Positions 36,042 through 48,161 of a stretch of 64,000 nucleotides of DNA are shown piece after piece. Origin of the DNA: Blattabacterium cuenoti (GTDB lineage: Bacteria > Bacteroidota > Bacteroidia > Flavobacteriales > Blattabacteriaceae); NCBI RefSeq assembly GCF_014251595.1, contig NZ_CP059192.1:420468-484467 (forward strand). Direction: 5' to 3'. Position 1 is the stretch's first letter. Every line of letters begins with the position of its first letter. The position numbers were made by a program, and so were the translations under genes. Under the pieces are notes generated by a model, which searched no databases, was not told where the DNA came from, and saw nothing but the letters and a program-made list of their open reading frames with translations.

Positions 36042-37292
36042 TTATTTATAATATAACAAAATTTCAGATACAACAAACGTACTTCCACTGATTAAAATTA
36101 AATCATTTTTATTGGCTTTTTTTTTAGCAGACAAAAAAGCTGTTTTCACAGAAGTAAAAAAATTTATTTTATCACAATTTTTAAATATTTTATTAACCAA
36201 CATAGTTAAATCATGAATAGAATATTTTCTATCTATATCAGGTTGACAAAAATAATAAAAAGATTCAATGGGAAAATATTTTAATAAATTATCTACTTTT
36301 TTTTCTTTTACAAAACCTAAAACTAGGTGTAGTTTTTTATATGATTCTTTTTTTAACTGTTGATTGATTGCATATACCCCTCCTTCATTATGAGCAATAT
36401 CACAAATAATTTTTGGATTTTCTTTTTGTAAAATGTGCCATCTTCCTTTAAATTTAGTATTTTTAATTACATTTTTTAATCCTTTTTTAATAGATCGATT
36501 AGAGATAATAATATTTTTTCTGTGATGCAAAATATTGACAATTTTTAATACTACGCTTCGATTGAAATTTTGATAATCTGCTTTAAAAGGTATTTTATAT
36601 TGAAAATCTTTTGTAGTATTTACAGAAATATAAATTGGAGCATTTTTTTTTAAAGCTTCTTTAAAAAAAAGAAATCGAACGTCTTTTGATATTTGTCTTC
36701 CTATTATTACTGATACATTTTTTTTTATAATTCCAGCTTTTTCCAAAGCAATTTGAAATTGATTATTTCCAAGAGTTTCTGTATGATCTATACTAATATT
36801 TGTAATTACAGATATTTCTGGATTTATTATATTTGTAGAATCTAATCGTCCTCCCATTCCTACCTCAATAATTGCTATATTTACCTTTTTTTCTTTAAAA
36901 TATTGAAAAGCTAAAGCGGTATTCATTTCAAAAAATGAAATTTTTTCTTGTTCTATAAATTTTTTATTTTCATTTATAAAATCTATTATGAATTCTTTTT
37001 CTATCAAAAATCCATTCCAGGTTATTCTTTCTCTAAAATCTATTAAATGAGGAGAAGTAAATAGCCCAATATTATATTTTTCTTCTTGTAAAATAGAAGA
37101 TAACATGTGAACTGTTGATCCTTTTCCATTTGTTCCACCTACGTGAATAGTTTTAAAAAAATTTTGTGGATTTCCTAAATAAGAACAAAAATTATGTATT
37201 CTCTTCAAACCTGGTTTATACGATCTCAATCCTATTTCTTGATAGATTGGAAGACGTTTCAAAATCCATTGAACTGTTTCTGTATAATTCAA
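36042..37292 (-). CDS. folC: Folylpolyglutamate synthase / dihydrofolate synthase
   Basis: A 416-residue Mur-ligase-family enzyme adding glutamate to folates and joining dihydropteroate to glutamate. Seen are the P-loop V-G-G-T-N-G-K-G-S-T-V near 52-62, the folate loop F-T-S-P-H-L near 79, E-V-G-M-G-G-R-L-D-S-T-N near 144 and H-T-E-T-L-G-N near 170. The start is TTG at 37290-37292; a TAA lies two codons upstream. Full length. tRNA-Val follows at its 3' side. Its 5' end is divergent from glnS, with only about 80 bases between. Confidence 0.94.
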   Translation of the reverse strand: MNYTETVQWILKRLPIYQEIGLRSYKPGLKRIHNFCSYLGNPQNFFKTIHVGGTNGKGSTVHMLSSILQEEKYNIGLFTSPHLIDFRERITWNGFLIEKEFIIDFINENKKFIEQEKISFFEMNTALAFQYFKEKKVNIAIIEVGMGGRLDSTNIINPEISVITNISIDHTETLGNNQFQIALEKAGIIKKNVSVIIGRQISKDVRFLFFKEALKKNAPIYISVNTTKDFQYKIPFKADYQNFNRSVVLKIVNILHHRKNIIISNRSIKKGLKNVIKNTKFKGRWHILQKENPKIICDIAHNEGGVYAINQQLKKESYKKLHLVLGFVKEKKVDNLLKYFPIESFYYFCQPDIDRKYSIHDLTMLVNKIFKNCDKINFFTSVKTAFLSAKKKANKNDLILISGSTFVVSEILLYYK

Positions 37293-37376
37293 ATATTAAT
37301 ATATTAAAAATAACATAGCAAAAATATATTTTTTTCAAAAAATTGATTATATTCGTATCATAACTAATTTGTAATT

Positions 37377-39059
37377 ATTGTAATAAAATCACATATACAT
37401 TTTATTGAAAAAATTATAGAAGAAGATATAAAAAATGGACTTCCTATAAAAAAAATTAAATTTCGTTTTCCTCCTGAACCCAATGGGTTTCTTCATATTG
37501 GACATATAAAAGCTATATGTTTAAATTTTGAGTTAGGAATAAAATATAAATCTCCAATTAATTTAAGATTTGATGATACTAATCCTATAGGAGAAAATAG
37601 AACTTTTATAGAATCTATAAAAAAAGACATTCTTTTTTTAGGATTTCATTGGGATCAGGAAAGTTATGCTTCAGATTATTTTCCTCAACTTTATAAATGG
37701 GCTATAAAGTTAATTAAAAAGAATAAAGCTTATGTAGATGATCAATCTCAAAATATTATCCAATTTCAAAGGAAAAATCCTTTTGAAATTGGAATTAATA
37801 GTGATTATAGAAATAGATCTATAGAAGAAAATTTGTTTTTATTCGAAAAAATGAAAAATGGATCCTTTAAAGAAGGGGCTTGTGTTTTAAGAGCTAAAAT
37901 TAATATGAGTTCTTCAAATATGAATATGCGAGATCCAATTATGTACAGAATTTTACAAAAAAAACATCATAGAACTGGATATAAATGGTGTATTTATCCT
38001 ACTTATGATTGGACACATGGTTTATGTGATTATATAGAACAAATATCTCATTCTTTATGTTCATTAGAATTTGAAAATAGACGTCCTTTATATAACTGGT
38101 ATTTAGATCATATTTATATTGATAATAATGATCAAATTAGGCCTAAACAAATAGAATTCTCAAGATTAAATTTAAGTCATACTATAACGAGTAAAAGAAA
38201 AATTCAATATTTAATTAAAAAAGGAATTATTCAATCTTGGGACGACCCACGTATTTTCACAATATCTGGATTACGTCGTAAAGGATATACTTCTATTGCT
38301 TTAAAAAATTTTATTCATAAAATAGGAATTACAAAAAGAAATAATATTATAGACATATCTTTTTTAGAATTTTGGATTAGAAAACATTTAAATAAAATAG
38401 CTACTAGGGTTATGGTTGTATTACATCCAATTAAATTAATCATAGACAATTATTTAAATACGAGAACTGAATGGATGGAAGCAGAAAATAATCCAGAAGA
38501 TTCTAATTTTGGAAATAGAAAAATTCCTTTTTCTAAATATATATATATTGAAGAAAATGACTTTTTAGAAAAAGAAAAGAAAAATTTTTTTCGTCTATGT
38601 CTTGGAAAAGAAGTTCGACTTAAAAATGCTTATATCATAAAAGCAAATTATATAAGAAAAAATTCTGAAGGAAAAATAAAAGAAATACATTGTACTTATG
38701 ATCCCAAAAGCAAGTCTGGAAAAAGAAATAAAACTCAAGAAAAAAGAAGAGTAAAAAGTACTTTACATTGGGTCTCTATAAAACATTTTTTTCCTATAAA
38801 GATTAATTTATACAATTCTCTTTTTTTTAAAAAAAATACAGATGATATTAATTTTGATAAACATATCAATCCTACATCAAAAAATCAAATTATAGGTTAT
38901 GCTGAGCCTTATTTAAAGGAAGCAAAAAAAGGAGATCATTTTCAATTCCAAAGAATTGGATATTTTTATGTGGATAGTGAGATGATTCACAATAAAGAAA
39001 AAATTGTTTTTAATCAAACAGTATCTATAAAAAACCAATGGGAAAAATATAACTTATAA
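37377..39059 (+). CDS. glnS: Glutaminyl-tRNA synthetase with no canonical start codon
   Basis: About 560 residues. The frame is open from 37368, just after a TAA, and reads S-H-I-H-F-I-E-K-I-I-E-E-D-I, then the class I signature P-P-E-P-N-G-F-L-H-I-G-H near residues 31-42, then L-R-F-D-D-T-N-P. Downstream are Y-P-T-Y-D-W-T-H-G near 205 and the KMSKS equivalent T-S-K-R-K near 270, then the two anticodon-binding barrels. No ATG, GTG or TTG lies between the TAA and the conserved helix; ATT at 37374 or 37377, or ATA at 37383, are the only near-cognate choices. The first TTG in frame, 37833, would delete the catalytic site. I list ATT 37377 as a guess. Confidence 0.9.
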   Translation: MVIKSHIHFIEKIIEEDIKNGLPIKKIKFRFPPEPNGFLHIGHIKAICLNFELGIKYKSPINLRFDDTNPIGENRTFIESIKKDILFLGFHWDQESYASDYFPQLYKWAIKLIKKNKAYVDDQSQNIIQFQRKNPFEIGINSDYRNRSIEENLFLFEKMKNGSFKEGACVLRAKINMSSSNMNMRDPIMYRILQKKHHRTGYKWCIYPTYDWTHGLCDYIEQISHSLCSLEFENRRPLYNWYLDHIYIDNNDQIRPKQIEFSRLNLSHTITSKRKIQYLIKKGIIQSWDDPRIFTISGLRRKGYTSIALKNFIHKIGITKRNNIIDISFLEFWIRKHLNKIATRVMVVLHPIKLIIDNYLNTRTEWMEAENNPEDSNFGNRKIPFSKYIYIEENDFLEKEKKNFFRLCLGKEVRLKNAYIIKANYIRKNSEGKIKEIHCTYDPKSKSGKRNKTQEKRRVKSTLHWVSIKHFFPIKINLYNSLFFKKNTDDINFDKHINPTSKNQIIGYAEPYLKEAKKGDHFQFQRIGYFYVDSEMIHNKEKIVFNQTVSIKNQWEKYNL

Positions 39060-39060
39060 A

Positions 39061-42000
39061 CTAATTTTCAGCTTCATATAAAATATCCGGAAAAATGTTT
39101 TCATATTCTCTTAATCCAGTCCCTGCGGGTATTTTATGTCCTACAATAACATTTTCCTTTAATCCATGTAAATAATCAATTTTACTACTTATAGCAGCTT
39201 CGCTTAAAACTTTTGTTGTTTCTTGAAATGAAGCGGCGGATATAAAAGATTTTGTTTGTAATGCCGCTCTTGTTATCCCTTGTAATATAGGTCTTGCCGT
39301 GGCAAAAATTGCATTTCTAGTTTTGACTAATTTTTTATTTTTATATTTTAAAACTGCATTTTCATTTCTTAAATTTCTATAGCTAATAATATCTCCATTT
39401 TTAAAGATTTCAGAATCTCCAGAATTTTCAACTACTTTCATTTGAGAAATTCTATCATTTTCTTCTATAAAGTCATCTTTATATTCTATATTTCCTTCCA
39501 AAAATTTAGTATCGCCTACATCTATAACTTCTACCTTTCTCATCATTTGTAAAACAATGACTTCAAAATGTTTATCATTAATTTTTACACCTTGCAAACG
39601 ATATACATCTTGTATTTCTTTGATTAAATATTCTTGAACGGCTCTAGGGCCTCTTATATTTAAAATATCATTAGGTGTAATAGCTCCATCTGATAATGGC
39701 ATTCCTGCTTTTACATAATCGTTTTCTTGCACAAGTATTTGATTGGATAATTTGACTAAATATTTTCTAATTTCTCCTGTTTTAGACTCTACAATAATTT
39801 CCCTATGCCCTCTTTTTATTTTACCATGACTCACTATTCCATCTATTTCCGATACTATAGCTGGATTAGATGGATTACGTGCTTCAAATAATTCAGATAA
39901 ACGAGGTAATCCTCCTGTAATATCTCCTGATTTAGCTGTTCTTCTTGGTACTTTTACTAATATTTTTCCTACATTTATTTTTTCTTCATCTTCTACCATT
40001 AAATGAGCTCCTACCGGTAGATTATATACTTTTAATTCTTCATTTTTGTCATTAACAATTTTTAATGTTGGTATCAAATTTTTGTTTCTAACTTCTGTAA
40101 TTACTTTTTCTTGAAATCCAGTTTGTTCATCTATTTCTACTTGAAAAGTTACACCTTGTTCTAAATGTTGATAAGATATTATGCCAGAAAATTCTGCAAC
40201 AATAACTGCATTATATAAATCCCATTTGCAAATTATATCTCCTGTTTTCAATTTATCTCCATGTTTTACATATAAATAGGCTCCATAAGGAATATTATTC
40301 ATCATTAGAACTGATGATTTTTTTAGATTAAAAAGTTTCATTTCTGTAGTTCGAGAAACCACTATTCCTATATGATCATAATTTTGTTTTATTTTCACTA
40401 ATTTTAAATCTTCAAATTCTATAATTCCGTCATGTTTTGCTTTTATTTGTGAAGATTCTGTAATATTTCCAGCCGTTCCTCCAACATGAAAAGTTCGTAA
40501 AGTTAATTGAGTTCCAGGTTCTCCAATTGATTGTGCAGCAATAACTCCTACTGCTTCTCCTTTTTGAATAATTTTTCCTGTAGATAAATTACGACCATAA
40601 CATTTAGAACAAATTCCCATTTTAGCTTCACAAGTTAAAGGAGATCTTACTTCTACCGTTTCAATACCAGATTGATCAATAATTTCTGCTATTTGTTCGT
40701 CAATCATTTCACCTGAAGAAATTATTAATTGATTATCTTTATAAATATCATTTAAAGATATACGTCCTAAAATTCTATCAAATAAAGTTTCCACTATTTC
40801 TTCATTTTTTTTCAATGCTGAAATTTCTAATCCACGTAAAGTTTGACAATCTTCCATCTTGATAATAACGTCTTGAGCTGCATCAACCAAACGTCTTGTA
40901 AGATATCCAGCATCTGCTGTTTTTAATGCAGTATCTGCTAATCCTTTTCTAGCTCCATGAGTAGATATAAAATATTCTAAAATTGATAATCCTTCTCTAA
41001 AATTGGATAAAATAGGATTTTCAATAATCTCTCCTCCAGAAGATCCTGCCTTTTGAGGTTTAGCCATTAATCCACGCATTCCTGAAAGTTGACGTATTTG
41101 TTCTTTAGAACCTCTTGCTCCAGAATCTAACATCATATATACAGAATTAAATCCTTGTCTATCTTCACGCATATATTTCATGACTTTTTCTGTAAGCATA
41201 GCATTGGTATTGGACCATATATCAATGACTTGATTATAACGTTCATTATTTGTGATTAATCCCATATTATAATTTATTTTTACATTATCTACTTGTTTCA
41301 TTGCATGTTCAACCATATTTTTTTTATTATCAGGAATAATAATATCTCCCAATCCAAAAGACAACCCTCCTTTGAATGCATTATAAAAACCTAATTCCTT
41401 AATATCATCTAAAAAATTTGCAGTAGTAGGAACATCTGTAAGATGTAATATTTTTCCTATAATTTCTCTAAGGGATTTTTTTGTAAGAGATTCATTAATA
41501 AATCCTACTTTTCTAGGAACTACTTGATTGAACAATACTCTGCCTACAGTTGTTTCTATTATTTTACTAACAAATTTTTCTTTTTCACGAAGATTGACTT
41601 TAACTTTAATTAAAGCATGTAGATCTACTACATTTTGATTGTAGGCAATTTCTACCTCTTCTGGAGAATAAAAAATAAAACCTTCACCTTTTACTTTCTT
41701 TGTGGAATCTGATAACAAAGGTTTAGTCATATAATATAATCCTAATACCATATCTTGAGAAGGGACTGTAATAGGAGATCCATTCGCCGGATTTAATATG
41801 TTTTGAGAAGCTAACATCAAAAGTTGAGCTTCTAATATTGCTCCATGAGATAATGGTAAATGAACAGCCATTTGATCGCCATCAAAATCAGCATTAAAAG
41901 CAGCACAAACTAAAGGATGTAATTGAATTGCTTTTCCCTCTATTAATTTAGGTTGAAAAGCTTGAATTCCTAACCTATGCAATGTAGGAGCTCTATTTAA

Positions 42001-43302
42001 TAATATAGGATGTCCTTTTAAAACATTTTCTAAAATATCCCATATCATGGGATCTCTTTTATCAATAATTTTTTTAGAAGATTTTACTGTTTTTACAATT
42101 CCTCTTTCAATCAATTTTCGTATGATAAAGGGTTTATAAAGTTCTGCTGCCATATCTTTAGGTAATCCACATTCATGCAACTTCAAATGTGGACCGACTA
42201 CTATAACTGATCTTGCAGAATAATCTACTCTTTTTCCAAGTAAATTCTGTCTAAATCGACCTTGTTTTCCTTTTAATGCATCAGATAAAGATTTTAAAGG
42301 ACGATTTGCTTCTGATTTTACAGCAGAAATTTTTCTTGAATTATCAAAAAGAGAATCAACTGCTTCTTGAAGCATTCTTTTTTCATTTCGTAAAATCACT
42401 TCAGGTGCTTTGATTTCTATAAGTCTTTTTAAACGATTATTTCTTATAAGTACACGACGATATAAATCGGTCATATCTGAAGCGGCATAACGACCTCCAT
42501 CCAAAGGAACTAAAGGACGTAATTCAGGAGGAATCACAGATAATACATGAATAATCATCCAAGATGGATCTCCTCCATTTTTCTTTCCTTCTCTAAAGGA
42601 TTCAACAACTTGTAAACGTTTTAATGCTTCAGTTCTCCTTTGTTTTGAAGTTTCATTATGTGCCTGATTCCTTAAATTCATAGACAAAAGATCTAAATTT
42701 ATTTTATTTAAAAGATCCTCTATACATTCTGCTCCCATTTTAGCAATAAATTTATTGGGATCCGAATCTTCTAATTGTTGATTTCCTCTTGGGAGTTTGT
42801 TTAATACCTGCAAATATTCTTCTTCGGTAAGGAAATCTCCTTTATGGAAAGAAGATCCATCTGTACGTATTCCTACTCCTCCTTGAATAACGACATATCG
42901 TTCATAATAAATTATCATATCAAGTTTCTTAGAAGGTAAACCTAATAAATGTCCAATTTTATTAGGAGAAGATCGAAAACACCAAATATGAACAACAGGA
43001 ACGACGAGACTTATATGCCCCATACGTTCTCTTCTGACTTTTTTCTCAGTAACTTCAACACCACATCGATCACAAACAATACCTTTATAACGAATTCTTT
43101 TATATTTCCCACAAGCACATTCATAATCTTTGACTGGACCAAAAATTCGTTCACAAAAAAGTCCATCTCTTTCTGGTTTATGAGTCCGATAATTAATTGT
43201 TTCTGGTTTGAGTACTTCTCCATGAGATTCCTTTAATATAATTTCTGGAGAAGATAATCGAATGGTTATTTTATTGAATTTATTGTTTTTTTTCTTATTC
43301 AT
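39061..43302 (-). CDS. rpoC: RNA polymerase subunit beta'
   Basis: A 1413-residue catalytic subunit. The N-terminal zinc ribbon is C-A-C-G-K then C-D-R-C-G-V (about 62-86); the active-site motif N-A-D-F-D-G-D-Q-M is near residue 475; the second zinc site is C-x6-C-x2-C (M-G-I-C-S-K-C-Y-G) near 890; the trigger loop/bridge helix region carries [10 protein letters not shown]. The end G-T-G-L-R-E-Y conforms to family. Nothing is missing. It lies 31 bases after rpoB, and its 3' end is 1 base from the convergent glnS stop. No terminator hairpin is evident there. Confidence 0.99.
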   Translation of the reverse strand: MNKKKNNKFNKITIRLSSPEIILKESHGEVLKPETINYRTHKPERDGLFCERIFGPVKDYECACGKYKRIRYKGIVCDRCGVEVTEKKVRRERMGHISLVVPVVHIWCFRSSPNKIGHLLGLPSKKLDMIIYYERYVVIQGGVGIRTDGSSFHKGDFLTEEEYLQVLNKLPRGNQQLEDSDPNKFIAKMGAECIEDLLNKINLDLLSMNLRNQAHNETSKQRRTEALKRLQVVESFREGKKNGGDPSWMIIHVLSVIPPELRPLVPLDGGRYAASDMTDLYRRVLIRNNRLKRLIEIKAPEVILRNEKRMLQEAVDSLFDNSRKISAVKSEANRPLKSLSDALKGKQGRFRQNLLGKRVDYSARSVIVVGPHLKLHECGLPKDMAAELYKPFIIRKLIERGIVKTVKSSKKIIDKRDPMIWDILENVLKGHPILLNRAPTLHRLGIQAFQPKLIEGKAIQLHPLVCAAFNADFDGDQMAVHLPLSHGAILEAQLLMLASQNILNPANGSPITVPSQDMVLGLYYMTKPLLSDSTKKVKGEGFIFYSPEEVEIAYNQNVVDLHALIKVKVNLREKEKFVSKIIETTVGRVLFNQVVPRKVGFINESLTKKSLREIIGKILHLTDVPTTANFLDDIKELGFYNAFKGGLSFGLGDIIIPDNKKNMVEHAMKQVDNVKINYNMGLITNNERYNQVIDIWSNTNAMLTEKVMKYMREDRQGFNSVYMMLDSGARGSKEQIRQLSGMRGLMAKPQKAGSSGGEIIENPILSNFREGLSILEYFISTHGARKGLADTALKTADAGYLTRRLVDAAQDVIIKMEDCQTLRGLEISALKKNEEIVETLFDRILGRISLNDIYKDNQLIISSGEMIDEQIAEIIDQSGIETVEVRSPLTCEAKMGICSKCYGRNLSTGKIIQKGEAVGVIAAQSIGEPGTQLTLRTFHVGGTAGNITESSQIKAKHDGIIEFEDLKLVKIKQNYDHIGIVVSRTTEMKLFNLKKSSVLMMNNIPYGAYLYVKHGDKLKTGDIICKWDLYNAVIVAEFSGIISYQHLEQGVTFQVEIDEQTGFQEKVITEVRNKNLIPTLKIVNDKNEELKVYNLPVGAHLMVEDEEKINVGKILVKVPRRTAKSGDITGGLPRLSELFEARNPSNPAIVSEIDGIVSHGKIKRGHREIIVESKTGEIRKYLVKLSNQILVQENDYVKAGMPLSDGAITPNDILNIRGPRAVQEYLIKEIQDVYRLQGVKINDKHFEVIVLQMMRKVEVIDVGDTKFLEGNIEYKDDFIEENDRISQMKVVENSGDSEIFKNGDIISYRNLRNENAVLKYKNKKLVKTRNAIFATARPILQGITRAALQTKSFISAASFQETTKVLSEAAISSKIDYLHGLKENVIVGHKIPAGTGLREYENIFPDILYEAEN

Positions 43303-43333
43303 TTTTTAATCATATAAGAATATGGAAATTAGG

Positions 43334-46300
43334 TTATTCTTCTAAACGTATATCTAGTCCTAATCCTTTTAATTCATAACAAAGCACATTAAAAGATTCT
43401 GGATTATTAGGTTCAGGCATTGGTTCTCCTTTAACTATAGATTCATAAGTTTTAGCTCTTCCAGGAACATCATCGGATTTCACAGTTAAAATTTCACGTA
43501 AAATATTGGAAGCTCCAAAAGCTTCTAAAGCCCAAACTTCCATTTCTCCAAAACGTTGTCCTCCAAATTGGGCTTTCCCTCCTAAAGGTTGTTGAGTGAT
43601 TAAAGAATAAGGACCTATTGAACGTGCATGCATTTTATCGTCTACCATATGTCCTAATTTCAACATATATATAACCCCCACAGTTGCCGGTTGATCAAAT
43701 CTTTCCCCCGTTCCTCCATCAAATAAATAGGTCGTTCCAAAACGCGGAATTTTTGCTTTATCTGTATATGTACAGATTTCTTCTATAGTAGCTCCATCAA
43801 ATATAGGGGTTGAAAATTTTATATTCAATTTCTGTCCAGCCCATCCTAATACAGTTTCATATATTTGTCCAATATTCATTCTGGAGGGAACTCCTAAAGG
43901 ATTTAGGACAATATCTACTGGACTTCCATCTTCTAAAAAAGGCATATCTTCTTCTCTTAATATTCTAGCAACTACTCCTTTATTTCCATGTCTTCCAGCC
44001 ATTTTATCTCCTACTTTTAATTTTCTTTTTTTAGCAATATATACTTTTGCCATTTTAATAATTCCTGAAGGTAATTCGTCCCCAACAGTAATAGAAAACT
44101 TTTTATGTTTAAAAGAACTATTTAAATCATTTACCGCTATTTTGTAATTATGTAAAATTTCTGATACTAAATTATTGATTTCAAAATTATCTGTCCAATG
44201 ATTAGAACTAATTTCTATATAATCTTGTATACTATGAAGTAGTTTTATAGTAAATTTGATTCCCTTTTTTATAATTTCTTGTTTTTTTTCATTATAAATA
44301 GAATTATGACATAATTTATTATTTAAAATAGATTGTAATTTATTAATCAATAAATTTCTAAGATCTGAAAATTTTTTTTCATATTTTTTTTCTAAACGTG
44401 CTATTTTAATCTTATCTTGAGCTCTAGATGTTTTATCTTTTATACTTCTGGTAAAAAGTTTTGTGTCTATCACCACTCCAAATAATGACGGTTCAGCTCT
44501 TAAAGAGGCATCTTTCACATTTCCTGCTTTATCACCAAAAATGGCTCTTAATAATTTTTCTTCTGGAGTAGGATCGGATTCTCCTTTTGGGGTTATTTTT
44601 CCAATAAGAATATCACCAGGTTTAACTTCTGCTCCAACTCTAATAATTCCATTTTCATCTAAATCTTTAGTAGCTTCTTCACTAACATTAGGAATATCGT
44701 TGGTTAATTCTTCCATTCCTAACTTGGTATCACGAACATCCAAAGAATACTCATCTATATGAATAGAAGTAAACCAATCTTCACTTACTACTTTTTCGGA
44801 TATTAAAACAGCATCTTCAAAATTATAACCATTACACGGAATAAAAGCTGCTTTTAAATTTCTTCCTAAAGCTAATTCTCCATTTTCTGTAGCATAACCT
44901 TCACATAAAATTTGACCTTTAGTAACTTTCATTCCTTTTCTAACAATAGGTTTCAAAGTGATACATGTATTTTGATTCGTTTTTCTAAATTTAATCAAAT
45001 CATAAACTTGAATTTCAGAATCAAAACTAACTAAATTTTCTTTATATGTTTTGTCATAAACAATAATTATTTTATTTGCATCAACATATTTGACCATTCC
45101 ATTTTTTTTTGCATTAATCAATATACGAGAATCTCTTGCTACTTGTTCTTCTAATCCAGTTCCTACTATAGGAGCTTCAGGCTTTAACAATGGAACGGCT
45201 TGACGCATCATATTAGATCCCATTAACGCTCTATTTGCATCATCATGTTCCAAAAAAGGAATCAAAGAAGCTGATATAGACGCTATTTGGTTTGGGGCTA
45301 CATCGATATAATCTACTTGATCCGATCGGACTATAGGAAAATCTCCATCTTCACGAACTATAATTCTATTAGATAAAAAATTTCCATATTTATCAATAGC
45401 ATTAGCCTGTGCTATAATTTTTCCTTCTTCTTCTTCTGCACTTAAATATTTTACTTCAGATTGTAAATCTATTTTTTTATTAGAAACGACTCGATAAGGA
45501 GTCTCTACAAACCCCATTTTATTTATTTTAGCAAATACAGAAAGAGAAGATATTAATCCTATATTAGGTCCTTCTGGTGTTTCAATAGGACATAATCTTC
45601 CATAATGAGAATAATTGACATCTCTAACTTCAAAACCTGCTCTTTCTCTAGATAAACCACCAGGACCTAATGCAGAAAGTCTTCTTTTATGAGTAATTTC
45701 AGATAAAGGATTTGTTTGATCCATAAACTGAGATAATTGGTTCGTTCCAAAAAAAGTATTTACAACAGATGATAAAGTTTTTGCATTAATAAGATCTACA
45801 GGCATAAAAACTTCATTATCTCGAACATTCATTCTTTCTCTTATCGTTCTAGCCATCCTAGCTAAACCAATACTAAATTGAGCATAAAGTTGTTCACCTA
45901 CTGTTCTGACACGTCTATTGGATAAATGATCAATATCGTCAACTTCTCTTTTAGAGTTAAATAAAGCATTTAAATGTTCTACAATTGCTATTATATCTTT
46001 TTTGGTTAAAACTAAATAATTAGAATCTATATTTAAACCAAGACGTTTATTCAAACGATATCTTCCCACAGGACCTAAACTATATCGAGTATCAGAAAAA
46101 AAAAGTTTATCTATGACTCCTCTCGCCGTTTCTTCGTCTGGAGGTTCTGTATTTCTAAGTTGTTTATAAATATATTCTACTGCTTCTTTTTCAGAATTCG
46201 TAGGATCCTTATATAAAGTGTTGTAAATAATAGAATAATCTTTTTTCCTTTCTCCTTCTTTATGCAATAAAATAGTTTTTATTTCATGATTGATCATAAG

Positions 46301-47140
46301 ATCAATATGTTCTTCTTTTAAAAGAACATTTCTTTCTATCAGAACTTCATTTTTTTCTATAGATAATACTTCTCCTGTATCTTCATCCACAAAATCTTCA
46401 TGCCAAATTTTCAAGACTCTAGCTGCTAGAGTTCTATTTAAAATATTTGTTTCATTATCTTTTATTATTATTTCCTCAGCTAAATCAAATATTTCTAATA
46501 TATCTTTATCTCTTTCATATCCTATGGCACGTAATAAAGTTGTCATAGGTAATTTTTTCTTTCTATCAATATATGCATACATAACATTATTAATATCGGT
46601 TGCAAATTCTATCCATGATCCTTTAAATGGAATAATTCTAGCAGAATAAAGTTTAGTTCCATTAGCATGATGAGATTGACCAAAAAAAACACCAGGAGAT
46701 CGATGTAGTTGAGATACAATAACCCTTTCCGATCCATTAAAAATAAAAGACCCAGATGGAGTCATATAAGGACATGTTCCTAAATAAACATTTTGATAAA
46801 CAGTTTCAAAATCTTCATGATCAGGATCAGTACAATATAATTTTAATTTTGCTTTTAAAGGAACACTATAAGTTAACCCTCTTTCTATACATTCTTCTAT
46901 TGAATATCTAGGGGAATCTATAGAATAACCTTTAAATTCTAAAACAAAAGAATTTCTAGCATCAGAAATGGGAAAATTTTCTGTAAAAGCTTTAAATAAA
47001 CCTTCATTTTTTCTATCTTCTGGTTTTGCATCTAATTGAAAAAATTCTTTAAATGATTTGATTTGAATATCCAAAAAATCCGGATATTCTGCTTGTTTTG
47101 CTACTGAGGCAAAAGTGATTCTTTTTTTTTCTGTATTCAC
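43334..47140 (-). CDS. rpoB: RNA polymerase subunit beta
   Basis: A 1268-residue subunit. The rifampicin pocket reads [14 protein letters not shown] and [14 protein letters not shown], with the wild-type Asp, His and Ser at the classic resistance positions. Also seen are [11 protein letters not shown], the basic [10 protein letters not shown] loop and the C-terminal [17 protein letters not shown]. Full length for Bacteroidota, including the lineage insert before the flap end. Part of the tuf-rpl-rpoBC block, 40 bases after rplL. Confidence 0.99.
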   Translation of the reverse strand: MNTEKKRITFASVAKQAEYPDFLDIQIKSFKEFFQLDAKPEDRKNEGLFKAFTENFPISDARNSFVLEFKGYSIDSPRYSIEECIERGLTYSVPLKAKLKLYCTDPDHEDFETVYQNVYLGTCPYMTPSGSFIFNGSERVIVSQLHRSPGVFFGQSHHANGTKLYSARIIPFKGSWIEFATDINNVMYAYIDRKKKLPMTTLLRAIGYERDKDILEIFDLAEEIIIKDNETNILNRTLAARVLKIWHEDFVDEDTGEVLSIEKNEVLIERNVLLKEEHIDLMINHEIKTILLHKEGERKKDYSIIYNTLYKDPTNSEKEAVEYIYKQLRNTEPPDEETARGVIDKLFFSDTRYSLGPVGRYRLNKRLGLNIDSNYLVLTKKDIIAIVEHLNALFNSKREVDDIDHLSNRRVRTVGEQLYAQFSIGLARMARTIRERMNVRDNEVFMPVDLINAKTLSSVVNTFFGTNQLSQFMDQTNPLSEITHKRRLSALGPGGLSRERAGFEVRDVNYSHYGRLCPIETPEGPNIGLISSLSVFAKINKMGFVETPYRVVSNKKIDLQSEVKYLSAEEEEGKIIAQANAIDKYGNFLSNRIIVREDGDFPIVRSDQVDYIDVAPNQIASISASLIPFLEHDDANRALMGSNMMRQAVPLLKPEAPIVGTGLEEQVARDSRILINAKKNGMVKYVDANKIIIVYDKTYKENLVSFDSEIQVYDLIKFRKTNQNTCITLKPIVRKGMKVTKGQILCEGYATENGELALGRNLKAAFIPCNGYNFEDAVLISEKVVSEDWFTSIHIDEYSLDVRDTKLGMEELTNDIPNVSEEATKDLDENGIIRVGAEVKPGDILIGKITPKGESDPTPEEKLLRAIFGDKAGNVKDASLRAEPSLFGVVIDTKLFTRSIKDKTSRAQDKIKIARLEKKYEKKFSDLRNLLINKLQSILNNKLCHNSIYNEKKQEIIKKGIKFTIKLLHSIQDYIEISSNHWTDNFEINNLVSEILHNYKIAVNDLNSSFKHKKFSITVGDELPSGIIKMAKVYIAKKRKLKVGDKMAGRHGNKGVVARILREEDMPFLEDGSPVDIVLNPLGVPSRMNIGQIYETVLGWAGQKLNIKFSTPIFDGATIEEICTYTDKAKIPRFGTTYLFDGGTGERFDQPATVGVIYMLKLGHMVDDKMHARSIGPYSLITQQPLGGKAQFGGQRFGEMEVWALEAFGASNILREILTVKSDDVPGRAKTYESIVKGEPMPEPNNPESFNVLCYELKGLGLDIRLEE

Positions 47141-47180
47141 AAATTTTAATTTAATAGATAATAAAAAAATGTAAATTTTT

Positions 47181-47552
47181 CTATTTTAATTCCACTTCAG
47201 CTCCTATTTCTTCAAATTTATTTTTCAAATTTTCTGCTTCTGTTTTATTTACAGATTCTTTAATAACACCAGGAATATTATCGACTAAGTCTTTAGACTC
47301 CTTGAGTCCTTTTCCAGTAATTTCTTTCACTAATTTGACTACAGATAATTTAGAATTTCCGGATGATTTTAAAATTATGTTAAAAATGCTTTTTTCCTTT
47401 TTTTCATCAATTTTTTCTTTTACAGATAAAGGATTTTCCACTTTCATTGAAGTCGATGGCTCTATTCCATATTTTTTTTTTAAAATAGTAGCTAATTCAG
47501 AAACTTGTTTTACTGTTAAATTAACTAATTGTTCGGCTAGCTTGTCTATCAT
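47181..47552 (-). CDS. rplL: 50S ribosomal protein L7/L12
   Basis: A 123-residue stalk protein that recruits translation factors. The N-terminal dimer domain (about 1-35) has L-A-E-Q-L-V-N-L-T; a hinge follows, shorter in Ala and Gly than usual and rich in Lys and Glu; the C-terminal domain shows [20 protein letters not shown] and ends A-E-V-E-L-K. Complete. It lies 56 bases after rplJ, the standard L10-L12 pair. Confidence 0.96.
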   Translation of the reverse strand: MIDKLAEQLVNLTVKQVSELATILKKKYGIEPSTSMKVENPLSVKEKIDEKKEKSIFNIILKSSGNSKLSVVKLVKEITGKGLKESKDLVDNIPGVIKESVNKTEAENLKNKFEEIGAEVELK

Positions 47553-47608
47553 TTTATTATTTATTTTTTTAATATTAGTAATTATCGTAAACTGAAATTT
47601 TCATTTTT

Positions 47609-48157
47609 TTATTTTTTATAAGATGATAAAGCTTCTAAAATTTCACATATTTTGTATTTCGTTGAATTAAAAAAAGATGAAATAATATCTTTTATTGAAA
47701 ATTGAAGTATATTGAAAATTTCAATTATGATATCTTCCTTAGATTTAAGATGTAGTAATATATTTAAATCTTTGTTTCCTCCAAAATAAAAAGATTCTTG
47801 AGCATAAGCTCCCTTTAAATAAGGTTTATCAATTTTTTCTTGAACATGAAAATTTTTTATAATATTAGAAGTTATATTTGTTATATTCAAATTTGAATCC
47901 GAAAATAATACAGTTGTATTTCCATTTAAAATAGAAAAAAAAGAATCCAATTTTTTATTTTTTATTTTTTGTATGGCTTTTTTCAATAAAGTATTTTTTA
48001 CCACTTTCATTCTAATACTATATTCATGAAAACTTTTTCTAAGAATAGAAATTTGATTAGAATTTAAATCGGATATATTAATCAAGTATATTGTTTCATT
48101 ATTAGATAATATAGAAACCAATTTTGATAATTCTTTTTTTTTATTTTCTTTATTCAT
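47609..48157 (-). CDS. rplJ: 50S ribosomal protein L10
   Basis: A 182-residue protein anchoring the L12 stalk. The N-terminal rRNA-binding part includes R-K-S-F-H-E-Y-S-I-R-M-K-V-V-K-N-T-L-L-K-K-A; L-K-G-A-Y-A is near residue 112; the C-terminal helix, which binds L12 dimers, ends in L-E-A-L-S-S-Y-K-K. Length is normal. It starts 4 bases after rplA and probably is under L10-based autoregulation, though I cannot identify the leader site. Confidence 0.94.
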   Translation of the reverse strand: MNKENKKKELSKLVSILSNNETIYLINISDLNSNQISILRKSFHEYSIRMKVVKNTLLKKAIQKIKNKKLDSFFSILNGNTTVLFSDSNLNITNITSNIIKNFHVQEKIDKPYLKGAYAQESFYFGGNKDLNILLHLKSKEDIIIEIFNILQFSIKDIISSFFNSTKYKICEILEALSSYKK

Positions 48158-48161
48158 TTGT

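Noticed and set aside
35882..36088. 68-codon minus-strand frame across tRNA-Val
   Set aside because: A translated tRNA (the V-T-G-S-N-P-V-L pattern is a known artefact).
42949..43236. Frames opposite rpoC and rpoB (also near 44463-44762 and 46290-46649)
   Set aside because: Shadows of highly conserved polymerase genes; no domain is recognisable.
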